A DNA stretch of 51,892 nucleotides from Oscillospiraceae bacterium (GTDB lineage: Bacteria; Bacillota; Clostridia; Oscillospirales; Oscillospiraceae), in assembly GCA_015067725.1 (NCBI GenBank), contig SVLX01000015.1:1-51892 (forward strand). The letters are read 5' to 3'. Shown piece by piece: positions 33,997-43,346 of this stretch. A model generated the notes under the pieces. That model was not told the DNA's origin. It ran no database searches and worked only from the letters and a program-made list of their open reading frames with translations. Positions within the stretch are counted from its first letter, which is position 1. Each line of letters opens with the position of its first letter. Made by a program: the position numbers and the translations under genes.

Positions 33997-36900
33997 TCAA
34001 TTGCCGGACAAGGGCCGTGCCTCGATGGTCATACCGTTGAGCTGACCAATCATAGGCAGGCTGTCTGTGCCCTCACCTTCTTCGGTGGCGGGTACATTTC
34101 TGTACAGGGCCACGGGATAGGTGTTCTCGCCCATCGTGCCGACTGTCAGGACATTCATGGTATTGGCGGCGTCAATCATATACACCGTGCAAGTGCCGTT
34201 GCCGTTGTACAGAGAGACCATCAGACCGCCGGCGGTGCCATACTCGGGAACGAAAATGGAGGAGTTCAGGGTCGTGCCGGGAATCTTGCCGGCCAGACCA
34301 CAGTTCAACAGACCCAGGAATGCGCCATAGCTGTTGCCGTTGGCATAGGGCAGAACCTGCCACAGGTTACCCAGGTTGTCCAGACACAGCAGCATTTCGC
34401 AGTCATAGCCCTGATTGACGGTCTTGCCCATGGAGGTGATGCTGACCAGACTGGTTGCACCGGTGTTCTGAGCCAGGAGCTCCGTAAAGTTGAAGCCGGA
34501 GCCGGGGCTGTTCTCTTCGTAGGGCGTGGGAATCAGCAGCCAACTGCCATAGATGGAGAAGTAGCCGCCGAAGAGCTGGCTGTGCTCCATGTCGCTGGGC
34601 ACCAGGCCGGAGGCGGAGGAGATGGACTGGAGAATCGTGCCGGTAGCTTCGTCGATGTGGTGGATAGTGCCGGCTTCGTCGGCTGCCCACAGTGCGCCGT
34701 TAACGCTGTCATAGGTGGCGGCGACCACACCGGACAGACCCTTGACTTCGGTCTGGGTACGCTCACCGGTGGTCATGTCGTTGGAAATCAGCATACCGAC
34801 ATCATCCCGGTTAACCACAGCGGTCAGCTTCAGATCCAGGGTGTTGACGGTGACCGTACAGGTGGCGAAGATCTCGGGAGTCAGGTTGGAGGTGGCGGTG
34901 ATGACCGCAGAGCCAACACCAACAGCGGTGACATTGCCGTTTGCGTCCACGGTGGCCACAGACTCATCGCTGGAGGTCCAGCTTACGGAGCGGTCAATGA
35001 CATACCAGGGACGGACGGTGGCTTCCAGTTTGGCGGAATTGCCAATGAAAATATCCATATTGCCATGGCTCAGGGCAATGCCGGTGGCTCTGGTGTTGTC
35101 GTCGAAGGAGCCGCCGGTGGACAGGGTATTGACCAGGCAAGAGGTGGTACTGCTCAATTTGCCAACCACACGCCAGGAGGCATCGTCCAGACTGACCTCC
35201 AGCAGGTCGCCACCGTTGGCCCAGTACAGCTTGCCATCGGAGTAAGTGGTAGCCTGACTGCCGCGGACGGGCATACCCAGAGCGCCAATCTCGGTGACCT
35301 GGTTGTCCTCGACCAGATAGACTATACCCATATTGTCAATGCCGTAGAACGTACCGTTGCCGGTGGCGGCCAGAGATTGCAGGTTGGCATTGATGGTTGC
35401 CACATAGCGTTCGGAGGCATTAAGCAGGCTGATGGAATACAGGTAGCACTTGCCGTTGCCATAGTTGCGCAGACCATACATGGTGGCGCTGGCATCATCA
35501 TAGCACAAATCCAGATATTCGTAATACAGGTTCTTGATGTAGAAGGATTCGGTCATGTCGCTCATGTTGACGGCGTAGAAGCGGCCGCTCTGGTCCACGG
35601 CGAAAATATGACCCTCTGCATAGTCACCGGCCACGAAGGTGGAGCTGGCGGTTGCCATAACAGTTTCGTTGCGGTCAACATCAGAGCCGAAGTTGACCCA
35701 GCTATCGGTAAACTGGTTGAAACCGTAGAAGCTACCGGTGGAGGAGTCGACCTTGACGGAAACTTCATAGTAACGGGTGTTGCAGGCATAATCGCTGACG
35801 GCCAGAATGAACTCCGTACCAATGATGCCATCAATGGACATGGTGGTGACGATTTCGCCACCTTCGGTGGTCTGGTTCATGGGGACAGTACCCAGAACCT
35901 TACTTCCGGAGGCGTTGAGCAGAGTCAGGGCGGCAACATAGTGGTTGTCTTCCATGGTAATCTGCAGGGCGCTCTCTCCGGTGGTCATATCCACGACCTG
36001 AAGGGCTTCGTGGATGACGGGAGCCTCATTGTCAATGAGGACAGGCATGGAATACACTGCACCGTCATCCAGTTCGTCCCAGCGGATGGAACCGTCGGCA
36101 TTGCGGTAGTATTCGGAGGCAGAAATCAGGCTGATGGTTGCCCGGGTGCCGTCGGCAAGGGCGTTGCCGGAGGCATCAGTGCCCTTCCAGTTGATGGGGG
36201 CGGTGAGGCTGATGTTGTTCCATGCGCCGCCATTGACATAATAGAAGGCACTGCTCTGCTGACCGAAGCTCTGCTCATAGTAGATTTCGCCGGTTTCGTC
36301 GTCGGTGATGACCACCTTAGTCTCGGCGGAGTTCCGAATCAGGGTATAGACAATCCGACTGATGGCGTTCTTGCCCATGGCGTTGAGGGAAGCCCGCTCA
36401 GGCAGATAAGCCTCATCGTCGGTATAGAGGTTCAGACCATAGCGAAGTTGCTGACCATCTACCTTGGTGACCATGTAGTTGGTAGAGAGAGTTGCGGCGG
36501 AGTAGTGGGGGGTGGGGTTGCCGGCGAGGTAGTTGTAGTAATCGGTGGTCCATTCACCACGGTCATACATACTGCCTTCGCTCCAACTGCCATAGAAGCC
36601 CAGCATGGGGATGGAGTGTGTTACATCCAGCTTTCCTTCGGCGTCAGCCTGGGGAATAAGGTAGACATAACCTTCCACATAAGTACCATTGACAAAAGAC
36701 TCGTCAATATATGCCCGGTCTTCTTCAGATAGCTCGATGGTCACATCTACCTGGACACTGCCACCGGCGGGGACGGTGATGAATTCAGGCTGTGCGGGGG
36801 CATTCTCGCCGTAAGCGACATATTCCATCAGCAGGTGGACATCGTAGGCATCCACGGTGCCATTGCCGCTGATGTCGGCATTCATTTCCTTGCTGATGGC

Positions 36901-39528
36901 ATCGGCATTACCGGCCACATAGTCCAGCAGGAGCTGAGCATCATCGTTGTCTACATCGTTGTCGGCATCGAAGTCGTACCAGACCTGCAGTTCCCGGTTG
37001 TCATCCACGGTGTAGCTCACCTCAGGGGTCAACTGGGTCATGGCATTGTACATATACAGGTTTACGCCATCGCTGGCAACGCCGGGAGCCATCACCAGAG
37101 ACTCCAGTTTATACACCAGATCAGCATCAGTGATGTTGTTGATGGAGAAGTTCAGGTCATAGATACCGGTACGCTGGGGGTCATCACCAAACTCGGCCTT
37201 AATCTTTCCGTCGCTGCCCATGAGCAGGTAGCTGCCGGCGTTGATTGCGTTATTGGGATTGGCAAGACCCGCACCCTGGCGGCGGATAGAGAAGGGGAGA
37301 CCGCTTTCGGTTTCCATAATGGGCTCAGCAGTGGACATCAGCAGACTCTGCGCCAAAGTGCGGGCGCTGAGGTTGGTTTTGTCCATCAAGTCGCTGGCTT
37401 CCAGATACTGCTTAACCAGTGCGACAATACCGGAGACCTGGGGAGCGGCCATGGATGTACCGGACATAGTCTCATATTGATCAGAGCCGCCGCCATCGGG
37501 GGTAGAACCATAAACAGAATAAATATTGCCACCAGGCGCAGTGATTTCGGGCTTCATGGTCAGATTGTCAGGCACACCCCAGGAGGAGAAAACACTCATG
37601 CTCATGTCGGCATCAGCTTCTCCGGGAATCATGGAGATGGCGGACTTAACCAGAACAGTGCCGGTTACCGTGCCGTCCTCATTGTGGTTGGCGGCGGCGA
37701 AAATGTCCTTGGCCAAATCCAGAGTCACGGTACCGCAGGGGACGGTTGCGGTGGAGGCGGTGATATCCATGCCGATGGTACCGACGGTGTTGTTGTACAC
37801 CAGAACGGCCTCAGCACCGAACTCAGCACCAAACTGATGCTTGTCGGAGAAGGCAACGCCATTGCCGCGGGCGACTAGGACGATCTTGCCGGTCAAATCC
37901 AGGTCAGCAAAGTCTTCGTATACACCGTAGTAGTTGCCCAGGTCTTCACCGGTGTAGCCGGGCTCCAGCATAGGTCTGGGGTCACCCAGGAAGATGAAAT
38001 CATAGGAAGTACCCTCGCCGCCGTTGGTCTTATCCAGTGTATTCCAGACCTGATAACCGGCGGGGACGCTGCCGGCGTCGTCCACACGGGCTCTGATGGT
38101 GTTCATAAAGGTGGAGGTGGGACCGGTGAAGCCGGTGTTGTCCACGGAGGCCACGCTCAGGGCATTGGGGTAGGAACTGGGAGAACCAATACGACCATTG
38201 TTCACATCATCGGCGAACATATAGGGTACGCCATAGCTGGAGAACTCGGCGTAGCTGTAAGCGTTGCCGCCGGAGTTGCTCAGTACCATGCCGGTTCCTT
38301 CCAGATTGGCGTAAATCCCATCAAAATACTCGTTACCGGAGTAGGTAAAGCCCACATTGCTGCTGCCAAAACTCATGTTGACGGCATCGCAACCCAGAAG
38401 CAGAGCATCCTCAATAGCGGCCATATAGTCCGTATCGTAGATGCCGCCGGATTTACCGCCGACCTTCATGGTGATGAGCTGTGCGTCAGGTGCCTGACCG
38501 ACTACATAGACGGAGTCCAAAGCGGGCTTGTACGCACCCTGACCATCGGGGATATAGCTGTTGGCTGTGGCAATACCGCCGACGTGAGAGCCGTGCTCAG
38601 TCTGCTGGTCATTGTCATGGGTGACATCCAGATCCAAATCCACATAGTTGAAGGCATAAGGCAGCTTCTCGTTCAGGTACAGAGCGTTGGGGGTCAGTAC
38701 ACCGGCGTACCGCTTAGTGGAGTTGAGCTGGGTATAATAGCCCGCCAGTTCTTCTCTGTCCAGCAGATTCAAAGACTCGATGTAGCTGTCAACGCTGTCG
38801 AACTCACCATTCTTCACCGCTTCAGCGCCATTGTGGTACAGGCTGTACAGGAATGCGCCGGAGTCGAAGGACTGGTGGTCGGTGTCTGTACCGGTATCGA
38901 TGACGGCGATACGCATACCGGCACCGGTGAAGCCGGCTTCCCAAACCTGAGGTGTACCGGTCATGCCACCGGCGGTGACATTGTTGGGTGCGATTTCGCT
39001 TTTGATACCGGTATCCAGCTCATAGCGGCGCTCCAGATAGACTGCCTTAACACCGGGGACAGCCTCAATTTCATCCAGTTTGCCATAAGGCACATTGGCA
39101 GAAATCAGGTTGGCAGCCAGTGTCAGATTCCACTGGACATCAAGCGCTTCGCCGTTAAGTACGGTGTGGCTGATGGCCCGGCTGATCATGAGCTGATGAT
39201 GCTCCAGATTGGTACGGTAGGCATTGACCTGTGGGTTGGTACCAAAACCGGTGGTGGTGAAGCCCTTCTCCATGGCAGAGGGGGCATTCAGAACGATGGA
39301 AACACGAACGAGTTCATCGTCTGTGTATTCCGGTGCCGTTTCTTCGGCAGGCGTCTGTGCGGCGGGATTGGTCAGAGATGCACTGACCTGACTGGCGGGA
39401 ATTTCCTGCCAGGTAGCACCACTATCCCTTCCTGCCGGGGACGCACCAACACCAATGCCGCAATGCATAACCATGCATATTGCCAGCAAAAGCGCCAATG
39501 CGTGCTTTGTGAAGTGATTTCGCTTCAT
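33997..39528 (-). CDS. giant subtilisin-like serine protease with internal dockerin
   Basis: 1843 residues. After a signal peptide and propeptide the S8 catalytic domain carries Asp211 (IAVIDTGTD), His315 (EHGSHVGGI) and Ser692 (SGTSMAAPQ). A long insert with a PA-like domain lies between His and Ser, as in lactocepin/C5a peptidase-type enzymes. A dockerin-like pair of calcium-loop repeats follows at about 850-910 (DFDADNDVDNDDAQLLLDYV and ADISGNGTVDAYDVHLLMEYV). After that come Fn3-like parts, a region with propeller-like blades (about 1230-1440), a Big_2 domain (about 1480-1560) and a final beta region. No LPxTG or SLH is present. AAGGAGG precedes the ATG. It is the first gene of the operon and probably degrades host or dietary proteins at the surface. 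Confidence 0.92.
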   Translation of the reverse strand: MKRNHFTKHALALLLAICMVMHCGIGVGASPAGRDSGATWQEIPASQVSASLTNPAAQTPAEETAPEYTDDELVRVSIVLNAPSAMEKGFTTTGFGTNPQVNAYRTNLEHHQLMISRAISHTVLNGEALDVQWNLTLAANLISANVPYGKLDEIEAVPGVKAVYLERRYELDTGIKSEIAPNNVTAGGMTGTPQVWEAGFTGAGMRIAVIDTGTDTDHQSFDSGAFLYSLYHNGAEAVKNGEFDSVDSYIESLNLLDREELAGYYTQLNSTKRYAGVLTPNALYLNEKLPYAFNYVDLDLDVTHDNDQQTEHGSHVGGIATANSYIPDGQGAYKPALDSVYVVGQAPDAQLITMKVGGKSGGIYDTDYMAAIEDALLLGCDAVNMSFGSSNVGFTYSGNEYFDGIYANLEGTGMVLSNSGGNAYSYAEFSSYGVPYMFADDVNNGRIGSPSSYPNALSVASVDNTGFTGPTSTFMNTIRARVDDAGSVPAGYQVWNTLDKTNGGEGTSYDFIFLGDPRPMLEPGYTGEDLGNYYGVYEDFADLDLTGKIVLVARGNGVAFSDKHQFGAEFGAEAVLVYNNTVGTIGMDITASTATVPCGTVTLDLAKDIFAAANHNEDGTVTGTVLVKSAISMIPGEADADMSMSVFSSWGVPDNLTMKPEITAPGGNIYSVYGSTPDGGGSDQYETMSGTSMAAPQVSGIVALVKQYLEASDLMDKTNLSARTLAQSLLMSTAEPIMETESGLPFSIRRQGAGLANPNNAINAGSYLLMGSDGKIKAEFGDDPQRTGIYDLNFSINNITDADLVYKLESLVMAPGVASDGVNLYMYNAMTQLTPEVSYTVDDNRELQVWYDFDADNDVDNDDAQLLLDYVAGNADAISKEMNADISGNGTVDAYDVHLLMEYVAYGENAPAQPEFITVPAGGSVQVDVTIELSEEDRAYIDESFVNGTYVEGYVYLIPQADAEGKLDVTHSIPMLGFYGSWSEGSMYDRGEWTTDYYNYLAGNPTPHYSAATLSTNYMVTKVDGQQLRYGLNLYTDDEAYLPERASLNAMGKNAISRIVYTLIRNSAETKVVITDDETGEIYYEQSFGQQSSAFYYVNGGAWNNISLTAPINWKGTDASGNALADGTRATISLISASEYYRNADGSIRWDELDDGAVYSMPVLIDNEAPVIHEALQVVDMTTGESALQITMEDNHYVAALTLLNASGSKVLGTVPMNQTTEGGEIVTTMSIDGIIGTEFILAVSDYACNTRYYEVSVKVDSSTGSFYGFNQFTDSWVNFGSDVDRNETVMATASSTFVAGDYAEGHIFAVDQSGRFYAVNMSDMTESFYIKNLYYEYLDLCYDDASATMYGLRNYGNGKCYLYSISLLNASERYVATINANLQSLAATGNGTFYGIDNMGIVYLVEDNQVTEIGALGMPVRGSQATTYSDGKLYWANGGDLLEVSLDDASWRVVGKLSSTTSCLVNTLSTGGSFDDNTRATGIALSHGNMDIFIGNSAKLEATVRPWYVIDRSVSWTSSDESVATVDANGNVTAVGVGSAVITATSNLTPEIFATCTVTVNTLDLKLTAVVNRDDVGMLISNDMTTGERTQTEVKGLSGVVAATYDSVNGALWAADEAGTIHHIDEATGTILQSISSASGLVPSDMEHSQLFGGYFSIYGSWLLIPTPYEENSPGSGFNFTELLAQNTGATSLVSITSMGKTVNQGYDCEMLLCLDNLGNLWQVLPYANGNSYGAFLGLLNCGLAGKIPGTTLNSSIFVPEYGTAGGLMVSLYNGNGTCTVYMIDAANTMNVLTVGTMGENTYPVALYRNVPATEEGEGTDSLPMIGQLNGMTIEARPLSGN

Positions 39529-39598
39529 TGTTGTTCCTCCTTCTTCGGATCAAAGTAAGCGTAGCGGGTTCAGGACGGGCACTCCTGCTCCCGCTCTT

Positions 39599-39622
39599 CA
39601 TGTTCGCAGTTCTGCGAACATG
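39599..39622 (-). promoter_or_regulatory. perfect inverted repeat at the protease operon start site
   Basis: CATGTTCGCAG-TT-CTGCGAACATG, two 11-base arms with a 2-base centre. It begins at the predicted transcription start of the adjacent promoter, so it is either a repressor operator or a 5' hairpin in the mRNA. Confidence 0.7.
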
Positions 39623-39627
39623 AGTCA

Positions 39628-39656
39628 ATTATACTTGATATCAGAGGAAAATGCAA
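39628..39656 (-). promoter_or_regulatory. promoter of the protease/SLH operon
   Basis: On the - strand TTGCAT (39656-39651), a 17-bp spacer and consensus TATAAT (39633-39628). The leader to the protease ATG is about 90 bases and includes the inverted repeat. The rest of the 313-base gap up to 39841 holds only the terminator of the neighbouring gene. Confidence 0.82.
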
Positions 39657-39775
39657 TAGGCAATGGAAAAAAACGCAAAATAACTGCATTTAGCTGCCTG
39701 TTTACGAGGCGATTATACAGAATTAAGCACTTCTTATCCGGGACTGTTTTTGTTGCTTTACCGGCCTGACGGGGT

Positions 39776-39821
39776 AAAAAGTCCGCATACCCAGCGAATA
39801 CAAACAACCGGGTATGCGGAC
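39776..39821 (-). terminator. terminator of the winged-helix regulator gene
   Basis: Perfect 12-bp arms GTCCGCATACCC (39781-39792) and GGGTATGCGGAC (39810-39821), followed on the - strand by TTTTT (39780-39776). Confidence 0.9.
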
Positions 39822-39841
39822 TTAGTATGACATACAAGGGA

Positions 39842-40939
39842 TTAGGTCTTCTGCACCATTTCCGGGGGGAGTTCCTGAAGGAACAGCAACCGTTGGGAGA
39901 GGAAAGACAGCGTCTCGGTATTGGTGCGGTAAAAATTCCTGCCGTCGATGGGCTCAACAATCAGCAACCGGGCCTGATGCATACTGGCCACATCCCGACC
40001 CACTGTGCCCAAATGGAGCTGCAATTCCTGGGCGATTCCCCGAAGGGTCATGGGGCGTACCCGCATGGCTTGCAACATTTTGACTCTGGCGGGACTGCCC
40101 AAAAGCCGGAAGGCATGATACTCCCAATTCATCATCTCCTGGGTGATGACTACTGAGGGAATCCGGGCAACGCCGGTATGGAGACTGACACTGTCTGTTC
40201 GGTCGTCCATCCGTCCGTTGGCAATGGTATCTCCGAAATACCGAAGACATACACTTAGAGAGGTCAGGGGCACGGTATCACTGAAGCAGACTGCCCGCAG
40301 TAAATCCTCTGTTGCGCCGGGCTGACTGTAATGCTCCTGCCAAACGCCCACCAGGGGCTCTGCCCGCTGTACCCAAGGCTCCAACAAATCCTGCAGGAGT
40401 TGAGCTTTGGGGTGAATCAGGTCCGACAGACGGTCGAGATAAGCATCATAGTCGGAAAACGCCTGAAGCAACTTCATTCGATAGTCTGCGGAAACGGCCA
40501 ACTGTTCAATTTCATCCGCCAGAGTCATTTCGCCGCGGTCATCATGGTCAGTCTCGTATTCCAGTGCATATTCCTGAATACTACAAATGCGTTCCCCTTT
40601 GCTTCTCAGACTCTTCCAACTCTGCCGCAGAGAAGACAGACTGTAATCCCAGTCCATGGAGGAGAAGTCCAGAATGTTCCGCACCAGATTTCTGGCCAAG
40701 CAGGTATACTGCCCTGAGGAATCCAGAAGTGCCTCCTGCCGGAAGAAGAACAACAGCTCGGGGTCAGCGGGGTCATAACTGCCGCAGACTTCAGCCAGCA
40801 TATGCTCTGCCACATCAACAGGGATAGAGTAAGCTCCGCCTGAGGTCAGGGTGGAGACGGGCAGACGGTTGACGTAGGCATAGAACAGCTCCACAGTCTC
40901 CAGCAAAATACATGGCTTGTTGGTAATGGTAATCTTCAT
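39842..40939 (-). CDS. ArsR-like winged-helix regulator with a large N-terminal domain
   Basis: 365 residues. The first 260 or so form a mostly helical domain of unknown role, of the kind annotated DUF5937 (tentative). The C-terminal 100 or so are an ArsR-type winged helix, with FRLLGSPARVKMLQAMRVRP, then IAQELQLHLGTVGRDVASMH and a wing ending in RLLIVEPIDGRNFYRT. The ATG at 40939 follows CGGAGGG by about 7 bases; a longer upstream reading has no ribosome site. It lies between two surface-protein operons in the same orientation, so it might regulate either, but it has its own terminator and nothing else links them. Confidence 0.72.
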   Translation of the reverse strand: MKITITNKPCILLETVELFYAYVNRLPVSTLTSGGAYSIPVDVAEHMLAEVCGSYDPADPELLFFFRQEALLDSSGQYTCLARNLVRNILDFSSMDWDYSLSSLRQSWKSLRSKGERICSIQEYALEYETDHDDRGEMTLADEIEQLAVSADYRMKLLQAFSDYDAYLDRLSDLIHPKAQLLQDLLEPWVQRAEPLVGVWQEHYSQPGATEDLLRAVCFSDTVPLTSLSVCLRYFGDTIANGRMDDRTDSVSLHTGVARIPSVVITQEMMNWEYHAFRLLGSPARVKMLQAMRVRPMTLRGIAQELQLHLGTVGRDVASMHQARLLIVEPIDGRNFYRTNTETLSFLSQRLLFLQELPPEMVQKT

Positions 40940-41087
40940 GGTAATCCCTCCGGGTGTTCGGTCAGCGAAAAGAAGGCGGCGCGCCCGATATAACGTTAAA
41001 AAATCGCCGTTTCCATCATACCACAGATTCACAGAGATTTCCATGGGTATTTTTGGTTTTTCGCGGTCAACAGGGTGGGGATACGGC

Positions 41088-41122
41088 AAAAAAAGACGGC
41101 TCTCCCAGAAAGAAAAGCCGTC
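41088..41122 (-). terminator. terminator of the pilus operon
   Basis: GACGGCT/AGCCGTC stem (41095-41101 with 41116-41122). On the - strand it is followed by seven T (41094-41088). Confidence 0.85.
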
Positions 41123-41161
41123 ATAAAAAGTGGGGGTGATATTGGCGCGCTGGAGGATAGA

Positions 41162-41785
41162 CTATGGCGCATCTTCCTCACAGTAGACCACCAGCCGGGT
41201 TTTGCCGCCGTAAGTACAGGTTACCAATGCCAAATCAAAAGCACCAGCGGTGACCTCTTCTGTGGAGGAGGGGGGCACAACATCGGTGGCGGCGACCTGA
41301 TATTGGGTAAGCACGCCATTCATGTCGGTAAACATGACCCGGTCGCCCAATTGGAGCTGATGGAGGTTGCCAAAATGCGCCCTGTAGTTGTGGGCAATCA
41401 GCACCAGATTGGCTTCTGCGGTTGTGCCGCTGTAGCGACAGGGAGCGGTTTTCAGCAGGTCATAATCCCATTGCGACAGTACCGGAAGCTCCAGACCCAG
41501 TCCGGGAATGGACAAATAACCAATGTAGAAGTGACCGTCGATTTCCACCTCGGTCATTTTCTTTGCCTCCTGCGGCAACAGCTCCACCGGTGTGCCGGGT
41601 TGAATGGAAGCGGTTGGCGATTGCTCTGTCCGCTGGGAGATGGCGGAGTATAGTTGGGGAATGAGGTCAGCACTGCTCCGGGCTGCTCGCTGTGCTTCCG
41701 TTCGATTCCAAAGGAATAGACCCAGTGCGCCCACCAACAGCAGCGCGCCAAGACTCATGGAGACGATGCCCAGCAATTTCCTCAT
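41162..41785 (-). CDS. second sortase of the pilus locus
   Basis: 207 residues. One N-terminal helix (LGIVSMSLGALLLVGALGLFL) is followed by a sortase barrel with the catalytic His in LIAHNYRAHFG, Cys in LVTCTYGG and Arg in KTRLVVYC. Its length and lack of a C-terminal helix set it apart from the class C enzyme upstream; it resembles class B/D-type sortases. It probably attaches the finished pilus or the minor LPxTG protein to the wall. Its ATG overlaps the stop of the preceding gene (ATGA). It is the last gene of the operon. Confidence 0.88.
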   Translation of the reverse strand: MRKLLGIVSMSLGALLLVGALGLFLWNRTEAQRAARSSADLIPQLYSAISQRTEQSPTASIQPGTPVELLPQEAKKMTEVEIDGHFYIGYLSIPGLGLELPVLSQWDYDLLKTAPCRYSGTTAEANLVLIAHNYRAHFGNLHQLQLGDRVMFTDMNGVLTQYQVAATDVVPPSSTEEVTAGAFDLALVTCTYGGKTRLVVYCEEDAP

Positions 41786-42450
41786 GGGTGCCTCCTTTTT
41801 GCGCCGGAGAGCAGTACCCAGCCCAGAACAAAGAAGGCCAGTCCACCAACAGCCATCAGCCGGACAGGCCAGTTGAGCTGACCGGTCTGGGGCAAATCCC
41901 CGGGCTCAGAGGGTTCAGTGGGCGCAGTGGGCTCTGTGGGGGCGGGAATCAGGGGGACTTTTGGGGTAGCGGTCAAGTCATAGACATAGCCGTCATCCTG
42001 CCACTGGGGCAGAGACAAAAGGAAGGAGGCAATGGGGGCATAGCCCGGCGATGCATCCGAAGCAAGTTGACTGACCACATAGAGTCCTGTCTGCAGGTCA
42101 GCGAACACTGCCTCGCCTGCCACAATGGGCGCATCTTTGCTGCCCAGATGGTGTTGCAGAGCCAAATCATATAGCTGTCCCGGCAAGGCGGGGTCATGGA
42201 GGTCCTCCAGCGTGACACCGGAAGAAGTCAACTCATCCACCGGAATGAAGTTCTCGCTGTTGGGCGCAATCTGTCCCACCCGGTGCAGGGTCAGATGACC
42301 ACCCTCCAGAGCCTCTCCATCAAAGGCCATGGCGATGGTCAGTGTTCCCAGCCGGTCCCGGTCCAGCCCCTCTACAGCACCAACGGGAGCGCGGAGAGCC
42401 AGAAGCAGAACCAACAGGGCCAGAATAGCGGTGCATTTCTTTCTCATCAT
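41782..42450 (-). CDS. minor LPxTG pilus or surface protein
   Basis: 222 residues. A signal peptide (MRKKCTAILALLVLLLALRA) is followed by a beta domain with GTLTIAMAFDGEALEGGHL and TGLYVVSQLAS, a Pro/Thr-rich spacer (PTEPTAPTEPSEPGD) and a sorting signal LPQTG, then a hydrophobic helix and a basic tail (AKRRHP). It is probably the pilus base or an accessory pilin. The ATG overlaps the stop of the class C sortase gene (TGATG). A second ATG three bases on is equally possible. Confidence 0.85.
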   Translation of the reverse strand: MMRKKCTAILALLVLLLALRAPVGAVEGLDRDRLGTLTIAMAFDGEALEGGHLTLHRVGQIAPNSENFIPVDELTSSGVTLEDLHDPALPGQLYDLALQHHLGSKDAPIVAGEAVFADLQTGLYVVSQLASDASPGYAPIASFLLSLPQWQDDGYVYDLTATPKVPLIPAPTEPTAPTEPSEPGDLPQTGQLNWPVRLMAVGGLAFFVLGWVLLSGAKRRHP

Positions 42451-43277
42451 CAGTCCTCCTGTTTCTTTTGGCGTTTGGGCAACAGCAGCAGGATAAACAG
42501 CACCAACAAAATAGGTGCGGCGACAAATGGAGCGACCAGCAAAGGGTCAACAATGGATGCATCGGCAGTGACACGGATATCAGTATACTGCTTATCGTTT
42601 GCAATGCGTGTACCCCGAACCAGCATCCGGTGGGAGTTGACCCCATAGGGGGTGCAGGTGACCAGTGTGCAGTAGTCCTCGCCCTCCACCGTGTACAGTG
42701 CCTCCACATCGTTGGGCTCAACAATGAGGATTTGATCCACCTGATAGGTGAGGATTTGGTCGAGAATGGACAAAGTAAATGTATCGCCCGGCTCCATTTT
42801 GTCCAAATCGGTAAAGAGTTTCGCACTGGGCAGACCCCGGTGCGCAGATAGTACGCAGTGCATTCCTTCGCCGCCGGTGGGTAGGCTCGAACCCTCCACA
42901 TGACCCACTGCCACCTGCAGGACGGCTTCACTGGTGCCATGGTAGACCGGCAGCTGGATGTCAATCTTTGGGATATTGATGTAGCCCATAATGCCACTGC
43001 CGGTGACGTTGAGCAGATTGTCATAACCGGGGACTTCCTTGTGGTACATCAGGGGGAATTTAATGGCGTTAAGGGCATGGTTATAGGTAATGGCATCATC
43101 AAACAGGTGGGTATAGTCTTCTTTGGAGATGCTGGAGACCACGGCATCATAATTGGCGATGGCTTGGGTCTGGTGCAGGTCGTTCCAGTAGTTGCTGAAG
43201 GTGGGATACAGCAGTAAGGACAACCCCACAATCAGAAACAGAATCAGGATGATGGTGAAGACGGGACTCTTTTTCAT
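42450..43277 (-). CDS. srtC: class C (pilin-polymerising) sortase
   Basis: 275 residues. Membrane helices lie at both ends (IILILFLIVGLSLLLYP and ILLVLFILLLLPKR). The catalytic His is in LSAHRGLPSAKLFTDLDK, Cys in LVTCTPYGVNSHRML with the nearby Arg. The YHGTSEAVLQVAVGH and HRGLPSAKLF blocks are class C features. It would link pilins into a fibre through LPxTG and lysine side chains. It is encoded just after the major pilin. Confidence 0.93.
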   Translation of the reverse strand: MKKSPVFTIILILFLIVGLSLLLYPTFSNYWNDLHQTQAIANYDAVVSSISKEDYTHLFDDAITYNHALNAIKFPLMYHKEVPGYDNLLNVTGSGIMGYINIPKIDIQLPVYHGTSEAVLQVAVGHVEGSSLPTGGEGMHCVLSAHRGLPSAKLFTDLDKMEPGDTFTLSILDQILTYQVDQILIVEPNDVEALYTVEGEDYCTLVTCTPYGVNSHRMLVRGTRIANDKQYTDIRVTADASIVDPLLVAPFVAAPILLVLFILLLLPKRQKKQED

Positions 43278-43302
43278 GTGGGACTCTCCTTGTTGCTGTA
43301 CC

Positions 43303-43326
43303 GGGGGAAGGCAGAAGCCTTCCCCC
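43303..43326 (-). other. strong hairpin between pilin and sortase genes
   Basis: Perfect 10-bp stem GGGGGAAGGC/GCCTTCCCCC with AGAA loop. No T-run follows on the - strand, so it is a partial terminator or mRNA 3' stabiliser protecting the abundant pilin message. Confidence 0.6.
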
Positions 43327-43346
43327 TATGGAATTGGACTGTGGGA

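Noticed and set aside
33994..36732. 912-codon + strand frame opposite the protease
   Set aside because: Antisense to the 3' half of the S8 protease gene, with no known motif and biased composition.
39599..39622. LexA (SOS) box in the palindrome
   Set aside because: The Gram-positive LexA pattern GAAC-N4-GTTC is not present; the arms contain GTTC and GAAC in the opposite order and spacing.
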